DNA of 64,000 nt from assembly GCA_964438735.1 (NCBI GenBank), contig CAYTLW010000023.1, forward strand, positions 1 to 64,000. Direction: 5' to 3'. The notes beneath the pieces are model-generated. The model was not told the origin of the DNA and searched no databases. It saw nothing but the letters and a program-made list of their open reading frames with translations. The position numbers and the translations under genes are program-made. Source of the stretch: CAYTLW01 sp964438735. Lineage in GTDB: Bacteria > Myxococcota_A > UBA9042. This document shows positions 49,337 to 57,343 of this stretch, piece after piece (the first letter of the stretch is position 1; each line of letters starts with the position of its first letter).

Positions 49337-51268
49337 ATGGCTACCTTCCAGCCAATCCGCAATCGGTTCCTGCAGCGATTCGCTCTGCGCGCACGTGGCG
49401 CGTCGGCGAGCGATCGGGTCGTCGGAACCGGCATCACAATCCTGCTCGCAGGGCTCCTCGTATTTGGCGCGTTCGTCAGTACGGCGTGGTCCTATGGCAC
49501 CGGCCTCAAGGTCGATCTCAAAGTGCTGCTGATCTCGGCGGACGGCGCCGAGTCCTCTTTCGAGGCGTGGATGGCGGCCCTGGATCGCGAGGGCGTGCCC
49601 TACGACGTCGTCATCGCCAACACTGCGCCGCCCATCGCAGCGTCGACGTTGACCAAAGCTGCCGACCATGGCCGCTACCAGGCCGTGGTGCTCGCCACCG
49701 GCGGGCTGGTTCACTGCTCGCTGCAGGGCTGCGCGACCGCGCTGGCACCCGCCGAGTGGACCGCGCTCGATACCTACCAGGCCAAGTTCAAGGTGCGCCG
49801 GGTCAGCGCCTACACCTGGCCGACACCCGCATACGGCTTGAACTACCCCTTCGAGTCCGGCGATCTGGCCGGCTCCGAAGGCGAGCTCACCGCCGCGGGC
49901 AAATCCACCTTCCGCCACATGGTGGGCGCGGTGCCCTTCGACTTCGGCACCTGGGGCTACTACGCCACGCCGCTGCCGCCGGCAGCCGACGGCTCCTCCA
50001 AGTTCACCACCCTGGTCGCCGGACCGGCCGACTTCTCCGGCAACGCGGCCTCCCTGGCCGGCGTGTACAGTCGCCCTGACGGCTTCGAGGAGCTGGTCAT
50101 CACCTACGCCACCAACCCCTGGCAGATGCAGAGCCTGCTGCTCGGTCGCGGACTGGTCGCCTGGGCGACCCAGGGCGTGCGCCTGGGGTATCAGCGCAAT
50201 TACTTCACCGTGCACATCGACGACGTCTTCCTGCCGGACGATCGCTGGGATGTGAACGATAACGTCACCTACGAAGATGATGGCGTGACCAACCCGCTGA
50301 TCCGCATGGTGGCGTCAGATATCTCGCGCGCCCTGGACTGGCAGAGGAAGACCGGTCTGCAGATGGACTTCGTCTTCAACGGCGGCGGCAGCGCCGAAGC
50401 CATCGCCGAAAACGGCAGCGATCCGCTGACCACCGCAGCGCTGGCGGCCAAGGATTCGTTCACCTGGATCAACCACACCTGGTCGCATCCCAACCTGGAC
50501 AACGCCACCGCCGACCAGATCTACACCGAGATCCGCAAGAACCTGAAGTGGGCCCGGGCCAATGGCATCCAGACCCACCGACGGGAGCTGGTCACGGGCG
50601 AGCACTCCGGCCTGGCCAATCCGGCCATGGCGGCGGCGCTGGACAAGGCCCGGATCCGCTGGATCGCGGCGGACAACTCCAAGCAGCCCGACCCGTACAT
50701 GATCGGCAAAGCGACCACCATCCCGCGCCATCCGTCGAACCTGTACTACAACGTGGGCACGTTCGCCGAGCAGCTCGATGAGTACAACTACATCTACTTC
50801 GAAAACTGCACCAACACCGCGACCACGACCTGCTTCAGCGCGCCGGCGACCTGGGATGACTACGTCAACAACGAGGCCTCCATCATGTTCCGTCACGTGC
50901 TGACCAATGACCCACGGCCGCACTATGCGCACCAGAACAACCTGGCCGAAGAGGGCACCATGTACCCGGTGGTCGACGAGCTCCTGGATCGCTACCACCG
51001 CTACGTGAACACGCCCATCCACCAGCCCACCTTCCGCGGGGTGCACACCATCATGGCACGACTCGCCAAGTGGCAGGCCGCCGAGTCGGCGGGCTCCGTT
51101 GACGGCTATTACCTCAACGGCTACATCTACCTGCGCAGCACCGCCGCCGGTCTCCGCGCGCCCGTCACGGGCACCAGGGTCGGCGCGATGTACGGTGGCG
51201 AGCGCTCCGGTTGGGTCCGCCTGCGACGAAACCGGACCCGGCGCATGCGGGTGGTCAAGCAGCGCTGA
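49337..51268 (+). CDS. Agd3-like polysaccharide deacetylase, membrane-anchored or secreted
   Basis: 643 residues with CGGAGG before the ATG. A single hydrophobic segment (residues about 32-52, GTGITILLAGLLVFGAFVST) acts as signal or anchor. An N-terminal glutamine-amidotransferase-like region (LLISADGAESSFEAWMAALDREGVPYDVV) precedes the deacetylase core. Core motifs are HIDD with D295 and D296, and HTWSH with H380 and H384, matching the NodB-type Asp-His-His metal site as modified in the Agd3 group (first described for fungal galactosaminogalactan deacetylase). It would remove N-acetyl groups from an amino-sugar polymer. It is divergent from the SGNH esterase, so the two may act on the same glycan. 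Confidence 0.8.
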   Translation: MATFQPIRNRFLQRFALRARGASASDRVVGTGITILLAGLLVFGAFVSTAWSYGTGLKVDLKVLLISADGAESSFEAWMAALDREGVPYDVVIANTAPPIAASTLTKAADHGRYQAVVLATGGLVHCSLQGCATALAPAEWTALDTYQAKFKVRRVSAYTWPTPAYGLNYPFESGDLAGSEGELTAAGKSTFRHMVGAVPFDFGTWGYYATPLPPAADGSSKFTTLVAGPADFSGNAASLAGVYSRPDGFEELVITYATNPWQMQSLLLGRGLVAWATQGVRLGYQRNYFTVHIDDVFLPDDRWDVNDNVTYEDDGVTNPLIRMVASDISRALDWQRKTGLQMDFVFNGGGSAEAIAENGSDPLTTAALAAKDSFTWINHTWSHPNLDNATADQIYTEIRKNLKWARANGIQTHRRELVTGEHSGLANPAMAAALDKARIRWIAADNSKQPDPYMIGKATTIPRHPSNLYYNVGTFAEQLDEYNYIYFENCTNTATTTCFSAPATWDDYVNNEASIMFRHVLTNDPRPHYAHQNNLAEEGTMYPVVDELLDRYHRYVNTPIHQPTFRGVHTIMARLAKWQAAESAGSVDGYYLNGYIYLRSTAAGLRAPVTGTRVGAMYGGERSGWVRLRRNRTRRMRVVKQR

Positions 51269-51336
51269 GAGATTCGGCGCTGACCGTGCTCGCTCTCAAA
51301 GAACTCCTCGCCGCCTGAACTGGCCGGAGCGCAGAG

Positions 51337-52431
51337 ATGTCCGACGAACGCCGCCCAAAGACGCGCCGAGGCTCCAGGCCACGCCGTGGTCTGGGGTCGG
51401 ATGAAAGCGGCGACTTCTCCGCGGAGGCCCCGGACGGACGCACAGAACCGGTGGTGAAGGTCGCGGCCACGGTGGTGCGCCGCGCCATCAGCGGAGGTCG
51501 CATCCCTGCGCGTCCACGTCGGCACGTTGATAGCGGCGTCAAGGGCAGCGGTTCTGCGCGGTACCGTCGGCTGGTGGAGAGCGGCGGCTTCGGCGACGGC
51601 GTCAAGGACGAGGCCAGCTTCAAGTTCGACGCCGGCGGACCGGGCCACACGGGCCCCGGCGACGCAGGCGGGCCACCCAGCGCCGAGATCGAGGTCGCTC
51701 AACAGCTGCTGATGGCCAACCTGGGCTACGAATTCGGCGACAAGGCCCTGCTGGCGGCCGCGCTGACCCACCCCTCCTGGCGCAACGAGCGCGCCGAAGT
51801 GACCCTGGACAACCAGCGCATCGAGTTCCTCGGCGATCTGGTCCTCGGCCTGGCCGTGGGCGACCTGTTGCTCTTGCGCCTGCCCGACGCCAAGGAGGGC
51901 GAGGTCTCGGTGCTCAAGGCGAAGCTGGTACGACAGAGTACGCTGGCCAACGTGGCCACCGTGCTCGGCGTCGGACCGGCCCTGCGCCTGGGCCGGGGTG
52001 AAGAGCGCAGCGGCGGTCGCGATCGGCCCGCTGTGCTGGCGGATGCCGTCGAGGCGGTGTTCGCGGCAGTGTTCATCGAAGCCGGCTACGACATCGCCCG
52101 CGAGGTGGTGGCCGGCGCCCTGGCCGATTCGCTGGAGCTGCTGCTGGCAGCGGCGGGCAAGGCTGGCGCAGATAGCACCATGGCGCTCCATGCGAGCACG
52201 GATAACTACAAGACCGCGCTGCAGGAATGGTTGGCGGCGGCCAGAGCCGAGCCGGCGCGGTACGAGCTGGTGCGCCGAATTGGCCCGGACCACGACCAGC
52301 GTTTTCGGGTGCGCGTCCTGACGCGCGTGGACGGCACGGAGTGGCAAGCCCAGGGCGAGGGGCGGTCGGTGAAGTCGGCGGAAAACGCAGCTGCTGCGGA
52401 GCTTTTTGCCGAGCTGGCTACCGACTCATAG
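51337..52431 (+). CDS. rnc: Ribonuclease III with long N-terminal extension
   Basis: 364 residues against the usual 220-250. The first 110 or so residues are basic, Gly/Ser-rich and probably disordered. The RNase III domain follows: ALTHPSWRNERAEV, the signature NQRIEFLGDLVLGLAVGDLL with catalytic Glu/Asp, and DRPAVLADAVEAVFAAVFIEAGYD with the second acidic pair. The C-terminal dsRNA-binding domain has DNYKTALQEWLAAARAEPARYELV and GRSVKSAENAAAAELFAEL. It cleaves structured RNA. A later internal start that removes the extension cannot be excluded, but the long form is fully open and high in third-position GC. Confidence 0.92.
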   Translation: MSDERRPKTRRGSRPRRGLGSDESGDFSAEAPDGRTEPVVKVAATVVRRAISGGRIPARPRRHVDSGVKGSGSARYRRLVESGGFGDGVKDEASFKFDAGGPGHTGPGDAGGPPSAEIEVAQQLLMANLGYEFGDKALLAAALTHPSWRNERAEVTLDNQRIEFLGDLVLGLAVGDLLLLRLPDAKEGEVSVLKAKLVRQSTLANVATVLGVGPALRLGRGEERSGGRDRPAVLADAVEAVFAAVFIEAGYDIAREVVAGALADSLELLLAAAGKAGADSTMALHASTDNYKTALQEWLAAARAEPARYELVRRIGPDHDQRFRVRVLTRVDGTEWQAQGEGRSVKSAENAAAAELFAELATDS

Positions 52432-52462
52432 ACGCCAGCGCCGTGACCCGCTCTGCACTTGC

Positions 52463-54574
52463 TCAGACTTTCGCTTCTGGCTCGACGTCGTGGAAGATGT
52501 CGTAGTCGACCTGCATCCGACCGTCGGGCAGCCGCGAGATGATGTCGACCATGCGATATCCCCAGGCGATATCCTCGGGATACCACGAGTGACGGGCGTG
52601 GGTGGTCTGCTGATAGATGGTGTCCAGGCCGGTCAAGGAACCGACGATCACGCCGACACGCTCCTCGACGTTGTCGGCGTCGACGCCATGGAGCGGGCTG
52701 TGCTCGTCGATGACGTGCATGATCGTCCACGACAAGGCAAACATCGGTGAGCTGCTGCGAACCAGCTTCAGGTCGTGCAGCCGACGCAGCTTCTCGCCCT
52801 CGGGGCTGACCTCATCGATGAGCACCGCCACGCGCATGGTCGCCTCGACGATGGCGTTGCCGCGCGCGTTGCCCACCCGGAACATCAGGGTGCGCTGGCC
52901 GTGATGGGTCATGACCACCAGCTTGTCGATGAACAGGACCGACGAGGTGGGCAAGGAGAACTTGGCGAAGGCCAGGCCGGTGAACAACGCCGTGTAGGCC
53001 AGGCCGATGACCGCCTGCAGGGTCACCAGCGTGTGGGCGTAGGGCGTATCCGGTGACATGGCGCCGTAGCCGATGGTCGACATGGTCTGCACGCTGAAGG
53101 CGAAGGCGTCCAGGAAGCTGTCGGCACGCAGCGAGGAGACCGAACCGGGTTCGATCATGTAGAGCGCCGCGAAGAGCACGTTCAGGCCCAGGAAGAGCAG
53201 GACCATGGCCAGCAGGAGTCGATTCCACGGCCCTTCGATGAAGTAGAAATAGAAGTCGCGCCGCAGCTCGCTGGGCGTGCCCTTGTGCACGGCGCTGCCG
53301 ACGGGCTGGCGTCGCCTGGCGGGCGCCGCTTGCGGGTCCACGGGGGCGGCCTGGGCCCGAGCGCGGGCGGTGTAGTAGTGGTGCGCTTCGACGTGTGCGG
53401 ACTCGGCAGACGGCGCCAGCGGGGCCATGGACAGATCGAAGATGACCTCCAGCACGCAGATCAGGGCCACGCCCATGATGAAGATCCAGGCCTGCAGGAA
53501 GCCGCCGATGAAGGCCATCAGGACGAGCGCGGCGCAGGCGATGAAGCGGGCTTGAACGCGTAACCGGTCGCTCATCTGGGCGTTATGCCTCTGGGTGACC
53601 ATATCCAGCACGGTGACGCTCAAGAAGGCCAGGGTCAGGGTGCCGCAGAGCATCCAGCGATACTTGCCGTCGGCGACGAGGCCCGGGTCGAAGAAGACCA
53701 TCTTCTTGATGGCTACACCCACCGAGACCATGGCGATGGTCAACGGCAGGTGGGTCCAGACCCAGATCACCACGTTGATGGGCCGCTCTTTGATGCGGCT
53801 GTCGGCGATATCGTCGAAGTAGAGCCACCATAAGCTGGCCGTCAGGATCAGGCCGAAGGCGGCCATCAGGGCGTGTTCGCCGGCGGGCTCGGGCGCCTCG
53901 GTCAGGGCCGAGAGCACCTTCACGAAAGACTCGCCCAGCACGATGATGGTCAGCAGGCCGTAGCGCTCTGCCATGTGCATCATGTCGACGGGGTGACGGG
54001 CGGAGGCGGTGCGCACGCGGTGGGTGAAGGGGATCGCCACGTCGACCACGAAAGCTACGGCCCAGAGCGTGTACGACCAGGGCGCGGGCAGGGCCAGGCT
54101 GATGATCCAGCAGATGGCGCCGAAGCCGAAGCCGATGGCGTAGGGCCCGGCGACATCGCGGGCGCCGGTGGTGCGGGCCCAGGCGCGGCCGTAGAGCGCC
54201 GCGATCACCAGCCTCGCCACCGCGTAGGCCACCACGAAGGGTCCGGGACGGCCCTCGAAGACCAGGGGCACGCAGACGGCCATGGTGCCGATGGCGAACA
54301 TCTGCGCGAAGACGATGGCGCGATGGGCCAGATCGTCGACCACGAAGCGGTTCATGAAGAAGGTGAAGTGCGACCAGGTCAACCAGAGCGGCGCCAGCAA
54401 GCCGGCCACGGCCAGGAAGCCCATCAGGCCGATGTTGTCGCTCAGGGCGTTGCCCAGCTGGATAAAGGTCGCCACGTAGATCAGGTCGTAGAAGAGCTCC
54501 AGCCAGCCGACGCGACGGGCGTGGCCGCCGGCGGGGCTGTGAAAGGCGGGGGCGTGGATCCAGCGATTCTGCAC
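52463..54574 (-). CDS. LtrA-like multispanning domain fused to KirBac inward-rectifier K+ channel
   Basis: 703 residues from a GTG. Residues about 20-385 are an LtrA (low temperature requirement A) domain with many membrane helices: WLELFYDLIYVATFIQLG at the start, then MMHMAERYGLLTIIVLGESFVKVL, then SLWWLYFDDIADSR. A soluble linker (386-435) is rich in Ala, Arg and Pro. Residues about 436-703 are a Kir channel: slide helix and first membrane helix (NRLLLAMVLLFLGLNVLFAALYMIE), pore helix and selectivity filter TIGYG at 500-504 (MSTIGYGAMSP), a second helix, then the cytoplasmic beta domain (TLMFRVGNARGNAIVEATMRVAVLI, HVIDEHSPL). One continuous frame with no internal stop. The LtrA activity is unknown. 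Confidence 0.88.
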   Translation of the reverse strand: MQNRWIHAPAFHSPAGGHARRVGWLELFYDLIYVATFIQLGNALSDNIGLMGFLAVAGLLAPLWLTWSHFTFFMNRFVVDDLAHRAIVFAQMFAIGTMAVCVPLVFEGRPGPFVVAYAVARLVIAALYGRAWARTTGARDVAGPYAIGFGFGAICWIISLALPAPWSYTLWAVAFVVDVAIPFTHRVRTASARHPVDMMHMAERYGLLTIIVLGESFVKVLSALTEAPEPAGEHALMAAFGLILTASLWWLYFDDIADSRIKERPINVVIWVWTHLPLTIAMVSVGVAIKKMVFFDPGLVADGKYRWMLCGTLTLAFLSVTVLDMVTQRHNAQMSDRLRVQARFIACAALVLMAFIGGFLQAWIFIMGVALICVLEVIFDLSMAPLAPSAESAHVEAHHYYTARARAQAAPVDPQAAPARRRQPVGSAVHKGTPSELRRDFYFYFIEGPWNRLLLAMVLLFLGLNVLFAALYMIEPGSVSSLRADSFLDAFAFSVQTMSTIGYGAMSPDTPYAHTLVTLQAVIGLAYTALFTGLAFAKFSLPTSSVLFIDKLVVMTHHGQRTLMFRVGNARGNAIVEATMRVAVLIDEVSPEGEKLRRLHDLKLVRSSSPMFALSWTIMHVIDEHSPLHGVDADNVEERVGVIVGSLTGLDTIYQQTTHARHSWYPEDIAWGYRMVDIISRLPDGRMQVDYDIFHDVEPEAKV

Positions 54575-54698
54575 GTTGGCGGGTCCAGGTTGGCGGGCGC
54601 GGCATTGGCGGCTGCTGGATGGGCGGCCGTTCAGGCGACGGGGGTCGACGTGGCGGCATCGAATCGGTATTGCACATCGGTGTCAAGAAGGGGGACCC

Positions 54699-55964
54699 GT
54701 GGACTGGATTCTGCACGCTGATGTAACCGGCAACTCAACCCGCTATCCGCTGGCGGGCGATTCCGCGGTCCTCGGCGCGGCGGCGGGGCCGGGCCGGGAC
54801 TTTGACTCCGACGACCCCGCTGAAGGCCCATGGGTGGCCGGCGGGTTGCAACTATCCCTGGTCGGCGAGGGGCCTTCCTATGACCTGGGCGTGCAAGCCC
54901 AGGGCGGCGGCACGCGCCTGCTGGTCACCGACGTGGACCTGACCATGGCCACCTGCTGCCACGTCGAGCTGCTCGACAGCGTGGTGATGGTCGAGGGGGA
55001 CACGGGCACGAGTGTCTCGCGCAGCATCCTGCTTCTGTCACTGGCCGGCATGCGCGCCGCCCTGGCCGCCGGCAACTCAGAGATCTCGCTGTCGGAGCTG
55101 GACTACGAGCGAGTTCGCGGCGCGTCGAACCAGATTCAACTGGACATGGCCCGCTGGAGCTTTCAGTCGCCCGCCGGCACCCGCGAGGTCTTCGGCTACG
55201 CCAATGTGCCTCGGGTCCAGCCGCCGGTCGCCGCGCTCTGCCTGGTGGATCATCGCGGCATCGAGCCCGGTGGCGTGCACACCGGCGTCGCAGCCCTGGT
55301 CAAGGGCGGCGTCGAATTGAGCGGCCTGTGGATGAGCGGCATGGTCTGCGGTCGCCTGGCCGATGGCCGCCTCCGGGCCATGGCGCTGGGTGTCGTGCGC
55401 AAACGACGCGACTTCCAGGTGGGTCTGAGGGTGCTGACCGCGGCGGACGAGGACGAGACCTTGTCGGTGGCGTTGCGAGACTCCGGCTTTGTCACCTGGG
55501 ACGTGTCGGACATCGAGCTGCGCGACGCCTCGGCCATCAAGGCGGTGACGGCCCTGCCCGAGACGTGTGGCTGCCTGCTGCTGGTCGAGGATCCCTATCG
55601 CAAGATGCACCTCTGGCGGCTGGATGTGGCCGATGACAGGGTGACGGCGCGGGAGATCGAGATCGACCCCATGCCATCCCGAATCCGGGTCACCGTCGGA
55701 GACGCGCAGGGCGAGGACGAGGCTGCCGAGACAGATGACGCGGTCGATGGCCTGCTCACGGTGACCTCGGCCGGCCAGCAGGTGGAGTTGGGCCTGTTTG
55801 CGGCCGACGCGACGCCGCAGGTGGCCGTCTATGTGGTCGGTGACGGGGGCGGCGCCGGTCTGCACTGGTGGCTGAGCCAGGACGAAGGCGACGGCCAGGT
55901 GATGTACCGGCTGCACCTGCGTGCCGAGCGACAGGTGCAGGTGCGCAGCGCGATCCTTGGCTAG
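54699..55964 (+). CDS. Uncharacterised beta-rich protein
   Basis: 421 residues from a GTG with GAAGGGGGA just before it. The frame is open 41 codons upstream, but that part overlaps the start region of the divergent channel gene. No signal peptide, no membrane helix. It consists of repeated beta-type stretches with Asp/Glu-rich loops (VTDVDLTMATCCHVELLDSVV, LLSLAGMRAALAAG, VTALPETCGCLLLVEDPYRKMHLWRLDV), possibly a propeller. I do not recognise the family. High third-position GC and a good RBS support it being real. Confidence 0.6.
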   Translation: MDWILHADVTGNSTRYPLAGDSAVLGAAAGPGRDFDSDDPAEGPWVAGGLQLSLVGEGPSYDLGVQAQGGGTRLLVTDVDLTMATCCHVELLDSVVMVEGDTGTSVSRSILLLSLAGMRAALAAGNSEISLSELDYERVRGASNQIQLDMARWSFQSPAGTREVFGYANVPRVQPPVAALCLVDHRGIEPGGVHTGVAALVKGGVELSGLWMSGMVCGRLADGRLRAMALGVVRKRRDFQVGLRVLTAADEDETLSVALRDSGFVTWDVSDIELRDASAIKAVTALPETCGCLLLVEDPYRKMHLWRLDVADDRVTAREIEIDPMPSRIRVTVGDAQGEDEAAETDDAVDGLLTVTSAGQQVELGLFAADATPQVAVYVVGDGGGAGLHWWLSQDEGDGQVMYRLHLRAERQVQVRSAILG

Positions 55965-55984
55965 TCGGACCGGCTGGCAGGCCC

Positions 55985-56153
55985 GATCGTCCGGCCACAG
56001 CAAGCGTCCGCGCGTCCAGGAGCTTGATTCGCACTCCGGCCCGACCGCTGAACGCCGATCTGACGGCGGCCTGCGCGTCCCGCAAGAGCTTGAATTGACT
56101 ACGGCCAGTCCTGCGCCTTGCAGAACACACATGCCTTGCACCTCGATGTCCAT
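55985..56153 (-). pseudogene. Possible frameshifted small gene
   Basis: An ATG at 56153 has GGAGG eight bases upstream, and the first 19 codons (MDIEVQGMCVLQGAGLAVV) look coding. Coding character then moves to another frame at about 56098, which reads QFKLLRDAQAAVRSAFSG ... RIKLLDARTLAVAG with strong GC at third positions. This would be a decayed or sequencing-error gene. No homologue is recognised. Confidence 0.25.
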
Positions 56154-56191
56154 CGGCCAAACCTCCGTAGCGAATCTAGCTCCTAGCAGGG

Positions 56192-57343
56192 TCAGCGCCG
56201 CCGCCAGACCTGCACCGCATCTACACCGCCCACTTTGGGCGCCACGGAGATGGCCAGCACACCGCCGGGCCCGACCCGAAGAGGCCCGACGAATCGATGT
56301 CCGGCCGGCGGGCGCAGGGTCGCCTCTGCCTTGTCCAGCGCCGACGCGGCGATGGTGATGCTGGGGCCCCGCTGCAGGATCACGGCACCTCCGCTGGCAG
56401 CGAATCCGTCCATGGCCTTCTTGACCGGGGCGCTGGCCAGGCGCGTCTTCAGGGCGGCGTCGTAGCGCTCCAGGTTGTCGCAGAGCACATACAGGCTGCC
56501 GCCATGAGAGACCGGCGCCATGCAGGGGCGGCTCGGTTTGCGACCGAGATCCTGGCCGACGGGTTGTTCGGTCTTCAGGTCGATGTGGTGAAGCGCACCG
56601 CGGCTATCGAGCACGATGAGCTTGCCGCCATGCCAGGCGGGCGGGAAGAGGCGGATGCCCCGTCCGATATCCGCCGACCAGTCGCCATGGGCGCCCAGGA
56701 AGTCGCGATCCCGGGCCGCCTCAACCGTAAACACCTCGCCGCGGCCCACCAGCAGGCTTTTGATGCGCTGGCCGGTGGTCCGGCGTCGTTGCCAACGTCG
56801 GCGCCGCGTGTCGTAGGTGGAGACCTGACCGGCCGCCAGGTCGAAGGCGAGCAGCCGCGTTCCCTGCCAGATCATGCGCGGCGGCTGCGGCCAGGCGCCA
56901 TAGTGGCGCACCACCAGGTGGGGCTCAGCGCGACCGGCCGACACATGCACGCGCCGCAGGAGCAGGTCGATGGCGTTGCAGTAGAGCTGTACGAGAGCGC
57001 CGTCGTCGTGTTCCAGACCGCAACTTCGCCAGCTCCCGGCCACCGCGGCGTGCATTCGCAGGGGATCGCCACCGCCGGCGACCTTCATGCAGGTCAACGC
57101 GACGCCAACGGGCTCAGATCGGCAGAGTCTTCGGTCCACAAAGCGCAGATCTCGGCTGTGCTCGCCGCTCCGGCTCAGCCGCTTGTCCAGCTGCCAGGCG
57201 GGCGGGGCGGCCTGCAGTGGCACCGCACCAACAAGGAGCAGCACACCCGCAACCAGCGCCATGGTCGCCACGCCAGGAGCCGATCGATCGCCTCGATACG
57301 GATGGTGGGGCCCGCCGAATGAGCGGCGATGCAGCGGCATCAT
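56192..57343 (-). CDS. Uncharacterised secreted protein, propeller-like
   Basis: 383 residues. The start is the ATG overlapping the stop of the upstream CAP-domain gene (ATGA); the long in-frame extension upstream lies inside that gene. A hydrophobic segment (MALVAGVLLLVGAVPLQAA, from about residue 28) is a signal peptide, unusually preceded by a basic, His/Arg-rich leader. The mature part has repeats such as RLLAFDLAAGQVSTYD, GGKLIVLDSRGALHHIDL and GGSLYVLCDNLERYDA, a spacing typical of PQQ/WD-like beta propellers. Conserved Cys pairs (CRSEPVGVALTC) may form disulfides. Family unknown. Confidence 0.65.
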   Translation of the reverse strand: MMPLHRRSFGGPHHPYRGDRSAPGVATMALVAGVLLLVGAVPLQAAPPAWQLDKRLSRSGEHSRDLRFVDRRLCRSEPVGVALTCMKVAGGGDPLRMHAAVAGSWRSCGLEHDDGALVQLYCNAIDLLLRRVHVSAGRAEPHLVVRHYGAWPQPPRMIWQGTRLLAFDLAAGQVSTYDTRRRRWQRRRTTGQRIKSLLVGRGEVFTVEAARDRDFLGAHGDWSADIGRGIRLFPPAWHGGKLIVLDSRGALHHIDLKTEQPVGQDLGRKPSRPCMAPVSHGGSLYVLCDNLERYDAALKTRLASAPVKKAMDGFAASGGAVILQRGPSITIAASALDKAEATLRPPAGHRFVGPLRVGPGGVLAISVAPKVGGVDAVQVWRRR

